Origin: Bacteroidales bacterium
GTDB lineage: Bacteria; Bacteroidota; Bacteroidia; Bacteroidales; SM23-62
Length of the DNA stretch: 15,939 nucleotides
NCBI GenBank assembly: GCA_016783865.1
Contig: JADHVS010000099.1
Location: 1 to 15,939, forward strand
Direction: 5' to 3'
Made by a program: the position numbers and the translations under genes. Position 1 is the first letter of the stretch. The number at the start of each line of letters is the position of its first letter. Positions 1-7,377 of this stretch are shown here, one piece after another. Below the pieces are notes generated by a model, which ran no database searches, had not been told where the DNA came from, and was given only the letters and a program-made list of their open reading frames with translations.

Positions 1-802
1 GGCGGTTAATGAGGTTACTTTTTATGAATTCCATAACAGATCTTATTGGATCAGCAGCATCTCATTAACCCAGCAACGGTTTTTCCGAAGTAACCTGATC
101 TACAGTTTTGGCAGAACCGAGGATATACCCCACGGAATGCTGATAAATATTACGGCCGGACCGGAATTCAATGAGTTTGGAAACAGGATCTATCTCGGAT
201 CCAGCATTTCGCGGGGGGGATTGATTGGCAACCTTGGATATCTGTACAGCAAAGTGGAATACGGTGGATTTCTTGATGAAGTTGATCATTTCAATCAGGG
301 AGTACTCAATACATCCCTGGACTATTTTTCTAATTTATTCATTATCAGCAGATTTAAAGTCAGACATTTTTTAAAGTTCCAATATACGAGAGGAGTTAAC
401 CGGTACCTTGATGAATTCATAACAATAAACGACAGATACGGAATTTCAGGATTCAAAGATGACCGGGTGACAGGAGTACAAAAATTTATTACCAAATATG
501 AAGCAGTATCCTTTTCCCCATATTACTTCTTCGGTTTTCGATTCGCTTTCTTCGGTTTTGTTGATTTTGGATTTGTCTCTATGGAGGAGCCGCTGTTCAA
601 AACTAAACTGCATTCGGGATATGGGTTTGGGGTCAGAATAAAAAATGAGCGATTGGTTTTTGAAACCATCCAGATAAGGTTGGGATATTATCCTACAATC
701 TCAGATATGCAATTCCCGTTTCAAGTGGATTTCTCGGGTGAGAAGAAATTGAATCCTGATGATTTTTATGTAACCAAACCCGATCTCGTCAAATTCCAGT
801 AG
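1..802 (+). CDS. C-terminal part of an outer-membrane beta-barrel protein (possibly Omp85/BamA-like)
   Basis: The reading frame is open from the left edge (codons begin at base 2) to a TAG at 800-802, so the gene starts outside the window and the ATG at 137 is internal. About 266 residues are visible. They alternate hydrophobic and polar residues with many Tyr, Phe and Gly, as in transmembrane beta-strands, for example around FGNRIYLGSSISRGG and YFFGFRFAFFGFVDFGFV. The segment GISGFKDDRVTG followed by paired strands recalls the (V/I)RG(F/Y) loop region of Omp85-type barrels, but the Arg is Ser here. No signal peptide can be seen because the N-terminus is missing. That it is a barrel is fairly safe; the Omp85 family assignment is an inference. 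Another Bacteroidota outer-membrane protein family is possible. Confidence 0.6.
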   Translation, partial: AVNEVTFYEFHNRSYWISSISLTQQRFFRSNLIYSFGRTEDIPHGMLINITAGPEFNEFGNRIYLGSSISRGGLIGNLGYLYSKVEYGGFLDEVDHFNQGVLNTSLDYFSNLFIISRFKVRHFLKFQYTRGVNRYLDEFITINDRYGISGFKDDRVTGVQKFITKYEAVSFSPYYFFGFRFAFFGFVDFGFVSMEEPLFKTKLHSGYGFGVRIKNERLVFETIQIRLGYYPTISDMQFPFQVDFSGEKKLNPDDFYVTKPDLVKFQ

Positions 803-854
803 CCGCATGAATATGTTGCTAAATTGGGGGAACAAAATCCAGGAAAAATATTTG

Positions 855-862
855 TACTTTTG
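855..862 (+). promoter_or_regulatory. Putative Bacteroidota -7 box upstream of the peroxiredoxin remnant
   Basis: TACTTTTG fits the TAnnTTTG consensus of Bacteroidota sigma-ABfr promoters and lies 41 bases before the peroxiredoxin ATG. I see no good TTTG -33 partner at the usual distance, so the call rests on one box. Confidence 0.35.
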
Positions 863-903
863 CAAAATATCTGATTATAATTAACCTTAATTTTATATTC
901 ATT

Positions 904-1170
904 ATGGCAGTATTAGTTGGGAAAAAAGCGCCTGCATTGACTCTCCTCGCAGCAAGCTGCGAGGAATCATCGATCCTTTATATAAATTTTTAATTGCGCT
1001 CGCTAACCCCGCAGCAAGCTACGGGGAAACGAGTTTCTGAGTTCGGCGAAGCCAATGCGCTCCAATTCAATGAGGAACACGGTGAGGTTTGTCCTGCCAA
1101 CTGGCATAAGGGAGAAAAAGCACTGAAGGCCACCCATGAAGGAATAGCAGAATTCCTGAGCAACAAATAA
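904..1170 (+). pseudogene. Broken typical 2-Cys peroxiredoxin (AhpC/TSA) with its middle missing
   Basis: The ATG at 904 opens with MAVLVGKKAPA, the usual N-terminus of Bacteroidota 2-Cys peroxiredoxins. After about a dozen residues the sequence turns into a hairpin repeat and meets an in-frame TAA at 991-993. From about 1057 the same frame resumes with ALQFNEEHGEVCPANWHKG and ends in EFLSNK and a TAA at 1168-1170. This tail is the conserved C-terminus holding the resolving-Cys motif EVCP. The family is normally near 190 residues. Here some 140-150 central residues are absent, including the peroxidatic Cys, so the gene cannot encode an active peroxidase. The 120-bp insert (943-1062) keeps the reading frame except for the single stop. 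This is either a true deletion associated with the repeat or an assembly collapse at a repeat; the sequence cannot separate them. Confidence 0.8.
943..1062 (+). repeat. Modular hairpin repeat element inside the peroxiredoxin gene (copy 1)
   Basis: Two modules lie side by side. The first is a perfect 9-bp hairpin, TCCTCGCAG-CAAG-CTGCGAGGA (944-965), followed by an AT-rich stretch ending in TTGCGCTCGCTAA. The second is a similar hairpin (1007-1026; CCCCG...CGGGG with the same CAAG loop), then AAACGAGTT, the core TCTGAGTTCGGCGAAGCC (1036-1053) and AATGCGCTC (1054-1062). The second module, including core and end, recurs at 12761-12900. The edges are placed where recognisable peroxiredoxin codons stop and restart; GCGCTC could belong to either side. 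No transposase or IS ends are visible. Confidence 0.75.
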
Positions 1171-1185
1171 ATCTAATCAATAACT

Positions 1186-1209
1186 GGTTGTGAGACAAAT
1201 CTCACAGCC
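1186..1209 (+). promoter_or_regulatory. Stable hairpin just upstream of tilS
   Basis: GGTTGTGAGA and TCTCACAGCC pair over 10 bp (one G-U in RNA) around a CAAA loop. No T-run follows, so it is a poor intrinsic terminator. It ends 10 bases before the tilS ATG at 1220 and buries the alternative GTG at 1190. It may protect the 3' end of the upstream message or modulate tilS initiation. Confidence 0.5.
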
Positions 1210-1219
1210 AGACAATAAC

Positions 1220-2542
1220 ATGCAGGAGCGATTTACTTCATTCGTGCGGGATCAAAACCTGTTCTCCCGCGATAATAAGATCCTCCTCGCTGTAAGCGGA
1301 GGAATAGACTCCGTAGTCATGCTTTATCTTTTCCGGCAATCCGGTTTTCAATTTGGCATGGCCCACTGCAATTTTCATCTTCGAGGAATTGAATCGGATG
1401 GGGATGAGCAATTTATCCAACAGTTAGCCCGTCAATACAATATTACTCATTACACAGCTCACTTTAATACAGAGGAGTATGCACGGGAAAATAAGTTATC
1501 CATCCAGATGGCAGCCAGGGAACTGCGTTATAACTGGTTTGAAGAGATTTGTGACCAACATGGTTACACCAATATCGCTACTGCTCACAATCAGGATGAT
1601 GTAATCGAGACTTTCATGATAAACCTTGGCCGTGGGACCGGGATCAGGGGTCTGACCGGGATCAAACCAAAAACCGGCCGTATCATCCGCCCCTTGTTGT
1701 TTGCTTCAAGGTCCGAAATTGAGAAATTTGCCAATGAATGTGCGGTTGAGTACAGGGAAGACTCATCAAACATCTCAGTCTATTATACCCGTAATAAGAT
1801 CAGGCATGAAATTATACCTCTGTTTGAAGAAATCAATCCCAGTTTTCGTTCATCCCTGATTGAGACCATCCGAAAACTGAATGATACCGAGAATATATAC
1901 CTGAACACAATTGAAAATATTAAAAATGAACTGGTTGAACATAATGGAGAAAGTGCAATAATCGATCTGGAAAAATTAGAACCATTGCCCAATAAACTTA
2001 CTGTTCTATTTGAAATACTTTCAGGATATCAATTTCTTTCATCCCAGATCGCCAGCATTATTGACTCATCGAAGGCCCATTCCGGCAAGCAATTTTATTC
2101 CGGCACGCACCGGTTAATTAAAGACAGAAATACTTTCATTGTTACACCGCTGAAAGAAACAGAATCGAAAAGATATTACATTGATGAAGGGATGGAGCAG
2201 GTACGCGAGCCCATATCAATGGATCTGTTAATTGTTGATAACAACCACTCTTTTACCATACCACGGCAAAGGAATGTCGCCTGTCTGGATTACGGAAAAC
2301 TCAATTTCCCTTTAATTTTTAGAAAATGGCATGATGGAGATTATTTTCAACCACTCGGTATGGTACATAAAAAGAAACTCAGCGATTTTCTGATTGATGA
2401 GAAGCTCTCCATTGCAGATAAAGAAGATCAATGGTTATTAATCAGTGGTGACGATATTGTATGGGTGGTCAATCAGCGTATTGATGAGAGATACAAGGTA
2501 ACCGATAAAACCCGACAGATCCTTATGGTAGAAACACATTGA
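1220..2542 (+). CDS. tilS: tRNA(Ile)-lysidine synthase TilS
   Basis: This enzyme uses ATP and lysine to modify C34 of the AUA-reading tRNA-Ile to lysidine, an essential cytoplasmic step in most bacteria. The N-terminal PP-loop ATPase shows LAVSGGIDS (residues about 23-31), then HCNFHLRG and TAHNQDD. The C-terminal TilS domain shows RKWHDGDYFQPLGM, KKLSDFLIDEK and DDIVWVVNQRIDERYKV, all typical. The length of 440 residues suits Bacteroidota. An in-frame GTG at 1190 would add ten residues, but it lies inside a hairpin stem and the family motif spacing fits the ATG at 1220. The gene ends 5 bases before the convergent tyrA stop, leaving no room for a separate terminator between them. Confidence 0.95.
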   Translation: MQERFTSFVRDQNLFSRDNKILLAVSGGIDSVVMLYLFRQSGFQFGMAHCNFHLRGIESDGDEQFIQQLARQYNITHYTAHFNTEEYARENKLSIQMAARELRYNWFEEICDQHGYTNIATAHNQDDVIETFMINLGRGTGIRGLTGIKPKTGRIIRPLLFASRSEIEKFANECAVEYREDSSNISVYYTRNKIRHEIIPLFEEINPSFRSSLIETIRKLNDTENIYLNTIENIKNELVEHNGESAIIDLEKLEPLPNKLTVLFEILSGYQFLSSQIASIIDSSKAHSGKQFYSGTHRLIKDRNTFIVTPLKETESKRYYIDEGMEQVREPISMDLLIVDNNHSFTIPRQRNVACLDYGKLNFPLIFRKWHDGDYFQPLGMVHKKKLSDFLIDEKLSIADKEDQWLLISGDDIVWVVNQRIDERYKVTDKTRQILMVETH

Positions 2543-2547
2543 AAAGA

Positions 2548-3321
2548 TTATTCAATATTCTTTCGCAGTACATTAAAAAACTTTCGCAGCTCTTCAAAAT
2601 CCCTTTTACGGATAATACCTATTAAAAAATCCAGCTGGGCGTTGATCTTTTCTACCTGTTCCAATGTATAAGGACTGAACAGGATTTCCGACAACAGATA
2701 ATCATCCTCAGACAAAACTCCCTGTGCCACATTCATATGCTTTCGGAATGTGGTACCGGGAGCTTCCTGTTTTTTCATACAGGCAGCAAAGACCAGGGAT
2801 GAAGAAAACGGAATGGAAAGTGAATAGGCAATGGTCTGGTCATGCTCCACAAAAGAATATTCATATATATTTAAATCAAAGGAAGCATAGAACTTCCTGA
2901 AAAAAGCCTTTCCTTCTTCATCCGACTCCTTAATGATAATAGCATTTTCCCTGGTTAGCTCCTTAATGTTGGCGAAAGTTGGTCCAAACATAGGATGTGT
3001 TGAAACAAACCGCCTGCCCAGTTTATTGTAATATACTGCAAGTCCGTTCTTTACAGAGGTGATATCCGATAAAAGGCAATCATCCTTAACAAAGGGCAAC
3101 AGGTCATCAAACGCCTGAACCGTATTATTTAAAGAAACAGCATTGATCAACATGTCGGGTTCAAATCCCCCGATCTCTTCCGGTGTCAGGAACCTGTGGG
3201 AATTGAAAAAGTACTTTAATTTCTGTTTGTCGAGATCATAAACACCTACGTCATAATCAAGGCATAACGATTCGACCAGCCAGGATCCCATCTTCCCTGC
3301 ACCGATGACAACAATTTTCAT
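2548..3321 (-). CDS. tyrA: Prephenate dehydrogenase TyrA
   Basis: It converts prephenate to 4-hydroxyphenylpyruvate with NAD(P)+, the branch step to tyrosine. The N-terminal Rossmann motif is VIGAGKMG (residues 5-12). The segment DITSVKNG (86-93) and STHPMFGP (107-114, with the conserved His109) match the prephenate dehydrogenase active site. The helical dimerisation part follows (HDQTIAYSLSIPFSSSL). At 257 residues it is the short form without a chorismate mutase or ACT domain. In this cluster the mutase is fused to DAHP synthase instead. It is the last gene of the operon, about 100 bases after aroC with a perfect 18-bp inverted repeat in the gap. Confidence 0.93.
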   Translation of the reverse strand: MKIVVIGAGKMGSWLVESLCLDYDVGVYDLDKQKLKYFFNSHRFLTPEEIGGFEPDMLINAVSLNNTVQAFDDLLPFVKDDCLLSDITSVKNGLAVYYNKLGRRFVSTHPMFGPTFANIKELTRENAIIIKESDEEGKAFFRKFYASFDLNIYEYSFVEHDQTIAYSLSIPFSSSLVFAACMKKQEAPGTTFRKHMNVAQGVLSEDDYLLSEILFSPYTLEQVEKINAQLDFLIGIIRKRDFEELRKFFNVLRKNIE

Positions 3322-3362
3322 GAGAGGATATATTTAGTCATTAATTGGTCTCATATAACTTA

Positions 3363-3415
3363 CCATGATAATATTTTCATAACCTTTAGTGATAATAATG
3401 AAAATATTATCATGG
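3363..3415. repeat. Perfect 18-bp inverted repeat between aroC and tyrA
   Basis: CCATGATAATATTTTCAT (3363-3380) is the exact reverse complement of 3398-3415, separated by 17 bases. It lies 5 bases past the aroC stop and about 40 bases before the tyrA start, on the transcribed minus strand. There is no U-run after it in either direction. It could be a processing or stability hairpin that separates tyrA from the upstream message, or a protein-binding dyad. Confidence 0.8.
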
Positions 3416-3420
3416 ACGTT

Positions 3421-4422
3421 TCATTTTTTCTCTTTGTTTATTCTGCCTACCCGCTGTTCAAGAAGCATATAATCAGCCATGACAATGGCAGCAGCAGCTT
3501 CGAGAATAACAGGAATCCTCAGAGCAATACAAGTATCATGTCTTCCTTCAACCACCAGATCTGTCATCTCGCCGGTTTTTATATTTATGGTCCTTTGTGA
3601 TTGAGATGTACTGGAAGTGGGTTTTACAGCTACCCTGAATACTATTTCATTTCCATTGGTTATTCCACCATTAATCCCCCCTGCATTATTGGTTTCAGTG
3701 GTTCCTTCCGGATCAATAATACTATCATTATGTTCACTACCCTTCATCCTGGCAGCCTGGAATCCCGATCCAAACTCAATGCCTTTGATGGCCGGTATCG
3801 AAAATACCATATGACTGATCACCGATTCTACAGAATCAAAGAAGGGTTCACCCAGGCCTGCCGGGACATCGGATATAGTACATTCAATGATGCCTCCAAT
3901 CGAATTCTGCTCTTCAATTGCCTTTTTGATGGCAACTTCCTGGTCCTCCATTCCTCCCAATTCTAATATCCTTGCCTCGCAACTTACCGGATGAATAATC
4001 TTCTTTGCAACCACTCCGGCAGCAACAATACCAGCTGTAAGCCGTCCTGAAAAATGCCCCCCACCTTGCTTGTCTTCAAATCCCCCAAACTTTTTCGATG
4101 CCACGAAATCAGCATGGCCAGGCCGGGGCGTGTCTTTCAGTTTTGAATAATCGGATGGCCGGACATTTGTATTATCGATCATGATTGTAAGGGGTGAACC
4201 TGTAGTGTGGCCGTTATATAATCCACTCATCACTTTGGGCAGATCGGGTTCCTTTCTTGGCGTCGTTCCGGGTGCACCACCTTTCCTTCGGCCCATATCC
4301 TCCTTGAAATCACCAACAGCAAGTGGTATTCCTGCCGGGCAACCATCCAGTACCACACCAACGGCCGGGCCGTGAGACTCGCCAAAAATGGAAATGCGGA
4401 ATATTTCTCCAAAACAGTTCAT
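3421..4422 (-). CDS. aroC: Chorismate synthase AroC
   Basis: It makes chorismate from 5-enolpyruvylshikimate 3-phosphate using reduced flavin, the last step of the shikimate pathway. The diagnostic signatures are all present: FGESHGPAVGVVLDGCP near the N-terminus (His17), RPGHADF (His103), GGGHFSGRLTAGIVAAG, and the C-terminal VEGRHDTCIALRIPVILEA. At 333 residues it is slightly short for the family (often 350-390), but the start (MNCFGEIFRISIFGESHG) and the last signature are intact, so it looks complete. It follows aroD after 47 bases in the same direction. Confidence 0.96.
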   Translation of the reverse strand: MNCFGEIFRISIFGESHGPAVGVVLDGCPAGIPLAVGDFKEDMGRRKGGAPGTTPRKEPDLPKVMSGLYNGHTTGSPLTIMIDNTNVRPSDYSKLKDTPRPGHADFVASKKFGGFEDKQGGGHFSGRLTAGIVAAGVVAKKIIHPVSCEARILELGGMEDQEVAIKKAIEEQNSIGGIIECTISDVPAGLGEPFFDSVESVISHMVFSIPAIKGIEFGSGFQAARMKGSEHNDSIIDPEGTTETNNAGGINGGITNGNEIVFRVAVKPTSSTSQSQRTINIKTGEMTDLVVEGRHDTCIALRIPVILEAAAAIVMADYMLLEQRVGRINKEKK

Positions 4423-4469
4423 ATGATAGGTTTTGTTTTATTAAGTATCTTCAGATTTCATCCGATTTT

Positions 4470-5111
4470 TTATATGTTAGCTCCTATCAGGTCATAAACC
4501 TGCTGCAGGGATTCTTTGGTTAATTGTCCTGCAGCCGTTTCCATTTCCTGTCCCGGTGCTGCAAAAGTGAATATCCCACCTAACAAAGGACCGGCAATCC
4601 GTGTGATTGTGCCCAATCGACCCATCCCGATAATAACCAGGCGTTCGTTTGCATCATACAGGGATAGTAACCTGATATTATCGGAAGGCTCATTCACCTG
4701 GCAGGCCAATTTTACAATATCCGCACCTGCCTCCTTACAAGCATGTATCAGATCTTGCAGGCTCTCCCTGGCAGGAGTACCTGAATAATCATGATATGAG
4801 ATGATTATCTGGCAATCCGATGACCTGGCCCGTGTTATTATTGTCTGCCTCATTTCATCAGGCATTTCAAGCTCCAGGTCAAGATAATCCACTCCACTGG
4901 CAATAGCCTTTGAGAACAACTCAAGTCTTTCATTATCAGTATAATCACCCTGTCTGCATGTTATAATCTTCTTACCAGGTAGCTCCACCAATTCTTTAAC
5001 CTGGATTGGTGCTAACTTCAACAGATCCAATCTCAGTTCAACAAACTCTTCCTTGCGGACAAGTTCCTTGCACTCCTTAAAAGACATATTTCCGAGACTA
5101 ATACAGATCAT
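4470..5111 (-). CDS. aroD: Type I 3-dehydroquinate dehydratase AroD
   Basis: It dehydrates 3-dehydroquinate to 3-dehydroshikimate through a Schiff-base lysine. Visible active-site features are VELRLD (Glu25, Arg27), ISYHDYSGTP (His107), DIVKLA (Lys134, the Schiff-base residue), GTITRIAG (Arg171) and APGQEMETAAGQL near the end. The length of 213 residues is normal to slightly short for type I. The start overlaps the end of aroB by 14 bases, which suggests translational coupling. Its use of the type I fold separates it from the smaller type II AroQ dehydratases. Confidence 0.93.
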   Translation of the reverse strand: MICISLGNMSFKECKELVRKEEFVELRLDLLKLAPIQVKELVELPGKKIITCRQGDYTDNERLELFSKAIASGVDYLDLELEMPDEMRQTIITRARSSDCQIIISYHDYSGTPARESLQDLIHACKEAGADIVKLACQVNEPSDNIRLLSLYDANERLVIIGMGRLGTITRIAGPLLGGIFTFAAPGQEMETAAGQLTKESLQQVYDLIGANI

Positions 5112-6126
5112 CGATCAGATTTTCAAATTCATTCAGTTCCATATAATGTATGAAAGAGCTGCCTATTTTATTTATCAGGACCAGGCCGATCTGATCCCCC
5201 CTTCTTTTTTTATCCTTGCGGATGGCATCGAACAGCTGATCTACAGCAATATCTGTCGAGACGGGAAGGCTGAAGGATTTAAGTAAAGAAACCAATCGGT
5301 CAGATTCCGAACTGGCAAGAAATCCAAGTTTTTCAGATATCCTGGCAGCCAGCACCATCCCGATTGCCACAGCCTCTCCATGCGACAAATCAGTCACTCT
5401 TTCCAGCGCATGTGCAAAAGTATGTCCGAAATTCAGTTTCATACGTTCACCCGATTCTTTTTCATCCCGGCTGACAATGTTGCATTTATCCTGAACACAT
5501 CTGGTAATAATTTCTTCCAGGACCTGGTTCTCCTGGTCAATTATTTTATCTGCATTTTGATCACAAATTTTATACAGTTCAGGATTTGCAATGACACCAT
5601 ATTTTACTACTTCAGCCAGTCCGCTGATGTACTCTTTATCGTCCAGGGTCTTAATAAGGGCAGGATCGCAAAAAACAAAATCTGGTTGTTGGATAACACC
5701 TATCATGTTTTTATATCCCCGGAAATTAATGCCATTTTTTCCACCAATGCTGGCATCAACCTGGGCAAGCAATGTAGTGGCAATAAAACCGAATGATATT
5801 CCACGCAGATAGGTGGAAGCAATAAATCCAGTGAGGTCACAAACCACTCCGCCACCTATTCCAAGTATAAAATCCTTCCTGTCAAATTCAAGTTCCAGCA
5901 ACCTGGCATAAATGTCATATGTAACCTCCCAGGTTTTGCTCTTCTCACCGGGATTAAGAATGATGGTCTCTCCTTCCGGGAACTCGCTATGGTATAAATT
6001 ATATATTGTTGAATCAGTTATAATTGCCAACCGCTGGCCGGTGATCCTGGCAGAGACATTGTCAAATGCTTTGCCAATAATTATTTCGGAGGTCCCGGTT
6101 GATGTATTTAATTCAATTGTTTGCAT
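5098..6126 (-). CDS. aroB: 3-dehydroquinate synthase AroB
   Basis: It cyclises DAHP to 3-dehydroquinate using NAD+ and a divalent metal, the second step of the shikimate pathway. The nucleotide-binding stretch GIGGGVVCDLTGF (residues 89-101) and ATTLLAQVDASIGGKNGIN (116-134) are textbook. The metal site is represented by Glu172 in GLAEVVKYG, the His of LNFGHTFAHALE (His235) and the His of LSHGEAVAIGM (His249). The 342-residue length is standard. It follows the DAHP synthase gene by 22 bases. Confidence 0.96.
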   Translation of the reverse strand: MQTIELNTSTGTSEIIIGKAFDNVSARITGQRLAIITDSTIYNLYHSEFPEGETIILNPGEKSKTWEVTYDIYARLLELEFDRKDFILGIGGGVVCDLTGFIASTYLRGISFGFIATTLLAQVDASIGGKNGINFRGYKNMIGVIQQPDFVFCDPALIKTLDDKEYISGLAEVVKYGVIANPELYKICDQNADKIIDQENQVLEEIITRCVQDKCNIVSRDEKESGERMKLNFGHTFAHALERVTDLSHGEAVAIGMVLAARISEKLGFLASSESDRLVSLLKSFSLPVSTDIAVDQLFDAIRKDKKRRGDQIGLVLINKIGSSFIHYMELNEFENLIDDLY

Positions 6127-6148
6127 ATACCAGATCTGGTATTATCGA

Positions 6149-7246
6149 TTATTCGGTCTCCGGATCTTCATTCATAATCTTGTTCTGATGATTGATCGAC
6201 TCCTGGTGTATTGCCCTGAATACCCTGGAGATGAACTCATTCCCCAATCCCCTCTCTTCTCCCATTTTGAGCCTTTTATTCAGAATATCATCCCAACGTT
6301 TTGACTGGAGAATAGCAACGTTACTTTTCTTTTTGTAATGCCCGATCTCGTCGGCAATTTTCATTCGTTTCTCAAAAATATCAATTATTTTATCATCGAG
6401 GTTATCGATCTGTGCCCTTAGTTCTCCAATGGTTAATGATAAACCATTATTCATATCAGGACTCCTTAAAACAAGTTTTTCAATCAATTTCTTAAGATCA
6501 GCCGGTGTTAGCTGCTGTTGCGGATCACTCAGAGCATTTTGGGGATCAAAATGAGATTCGATGATCAATCCTTCGAAGCTGAGGTCCATCGCTTCCTGGG
6601 CTATTTCATACAAACCTTCACGCTGACCACATATATGGCTCGGATCAGTGATTAACGGGATATCAGGAATGCGCCGTTTCAATTCAATTGGGATCTGCCA
6701 CTGAGGTTTATTTCTGAATCCTGATTCACCAAATGTAGAAAATCCCCTGTGGATAGCTGCCAGCTTCTTAATACCTGATCTGTTCAATCTTTCAATGGCA
6801 CCAATCCAGAGTTCAACGTCAGGATTCACCGGATTTTTGATAAGAACAGGAATATCCACCCCACTCAACGTATCGGCAATTTCCTGCACAGCAAAAGGAT
6901 TTGCCGTGGTTCTGGCACCTAACCAAAGTATATCAACATTGAATTTCAACGCTTCATAAACATGCTTTACACTGGCTACCTCTGTAGCAGTAAACATACC
7001 GGTTTCCTGCTTTACTGTTTTCAGCCAGGCCAATCCCTTCGAACCAACCCCCTCAAAGGCATTGGGTCTTGTTCTTGGCTTCCAGATTCCGGCTCTGAAC
7101 ACCTTTATTCCCTGTTCAGCCAATGCCCTGGCTGTGATTAACATTTGCTCCTCACTTTCGGCACTGCATGGTCCTGCTATTATGAATGGTCTTTCTATCT
7201 GCAGACCTTCCAGAACAAACGGTTCTAAATCTAAATTAACTCCCAT
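6149..7246 (-). CDS. Bifunctional DAHP synthase / chorismate mutase
   Basis: The N-terminal part (about residues 15-260) is a class I DAHP synthase of the KDSA-like subtype: IIAGPCSAES (22-31), RAGIWKPRTRP (51-61), WLGARTTANP, VLIKNPVNPD, AIHRGFS, DPSHICGQR and GLIIESHFDP. It condenses PEP and erythrose 4-phosphate, committing carbon to aromatics. The C-terminal part (about 270-360) is an all-helical AroQ-type chorismate mutase (IGELRAQIDNLDDKIIDIFEKR, then EIGHYKKK and HQESI) that makes prephenate. This fusion is common in Bacteroidota and joins the entry step to the Phe/Tyr branch. With pheA and tyrA in the same operon, prephenate can go either way. It starts 107 bases after pheA, and the gap is a heptamer array. 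Confidence 0.94.
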   Translation of the reverse strand: MGVNLDLEPFVLEGLQIERPFIIAGPCSAESEEQMLITARALAEQGIKVFRAGIWKPRTRPNAFEGVGSKGLAWLKTVKQETGMFTATEVASVKHVYEALKFNVDILWLGARTTANPFAVQEIADTLSGVDIPVLIKNPVNPDVELWIGAIERLNRSGIKKLAAIHRGFSTFGESGFRNKPQWQIPIELKRRIPDIPLITDPSHICGQREGLYEIAQEAMDLSFEGLIIESHFDPQNALSDPQQQLTPADLKKLIEKLVLRSPDMNNGLSLTIGELRAQIDNLDDKIIDIFEKRMKIADEIGHYKKKSNVAILQSKRWDDILNKRLKMGEERGLGNEFISRVFRAIHQESINHQNKIMNEDPETE

Positions 7247-7293
7247 GGCTACTATTGCTTTATTTAAGTTTCTTTCTGTTTATTAATTTTTGC

Positions 7294-7377
7294 TTCTTAT
7301 TCTGTTGGTTCTTCGTTCTTCGTACTACGTTCTTCCTATTCACGACTCACCGATCACTGATCACTGATCACCGACAA
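7294..7377. repeat. Degenerate 7-bp (heptamer) array between pheA and the DAHP synthase gene
   Basis: The sequence falls into consecutive 7-base units. From 7308 they read GTTCTTC, GTTCTTC, GTACTAC, GTTCTTC, CTATTCA, CGACTCA, CCGATCA, CTGATCA, CTGATCA, CCGACAA, and weaker units precede them. The array runs into the 3' end of pheA (stop at 7354-7356). It therefore encodes the last PheA residues (VISDQ) and the stop codon. Two further tracts of the same 7-base style occur in the window. Confidence 0.8.

Noticed and set aside
991..993. Peroxiredoxin restored by readthrough of the in-frame TAA
   Set aside because: Even with readthrough, the ~140-150 central residues and the peroxidatic Cys are absent.
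1190..1219. GTG at 1190 as the tilS start
   Set aside because: It lies in a 10-bp hairpin stem, and the added ten residues do not resemble TilS N-termini; the ATG at 1220 fits better.
3601..3966. Plus-strand frame of 121 residues
   Set aside because: Antisense shadow of aroC, with no recognisable domain and no start context.
5380..5796. Plus-strand frame of 138 residues
   Set aside because: Antisense shadow of aroB.
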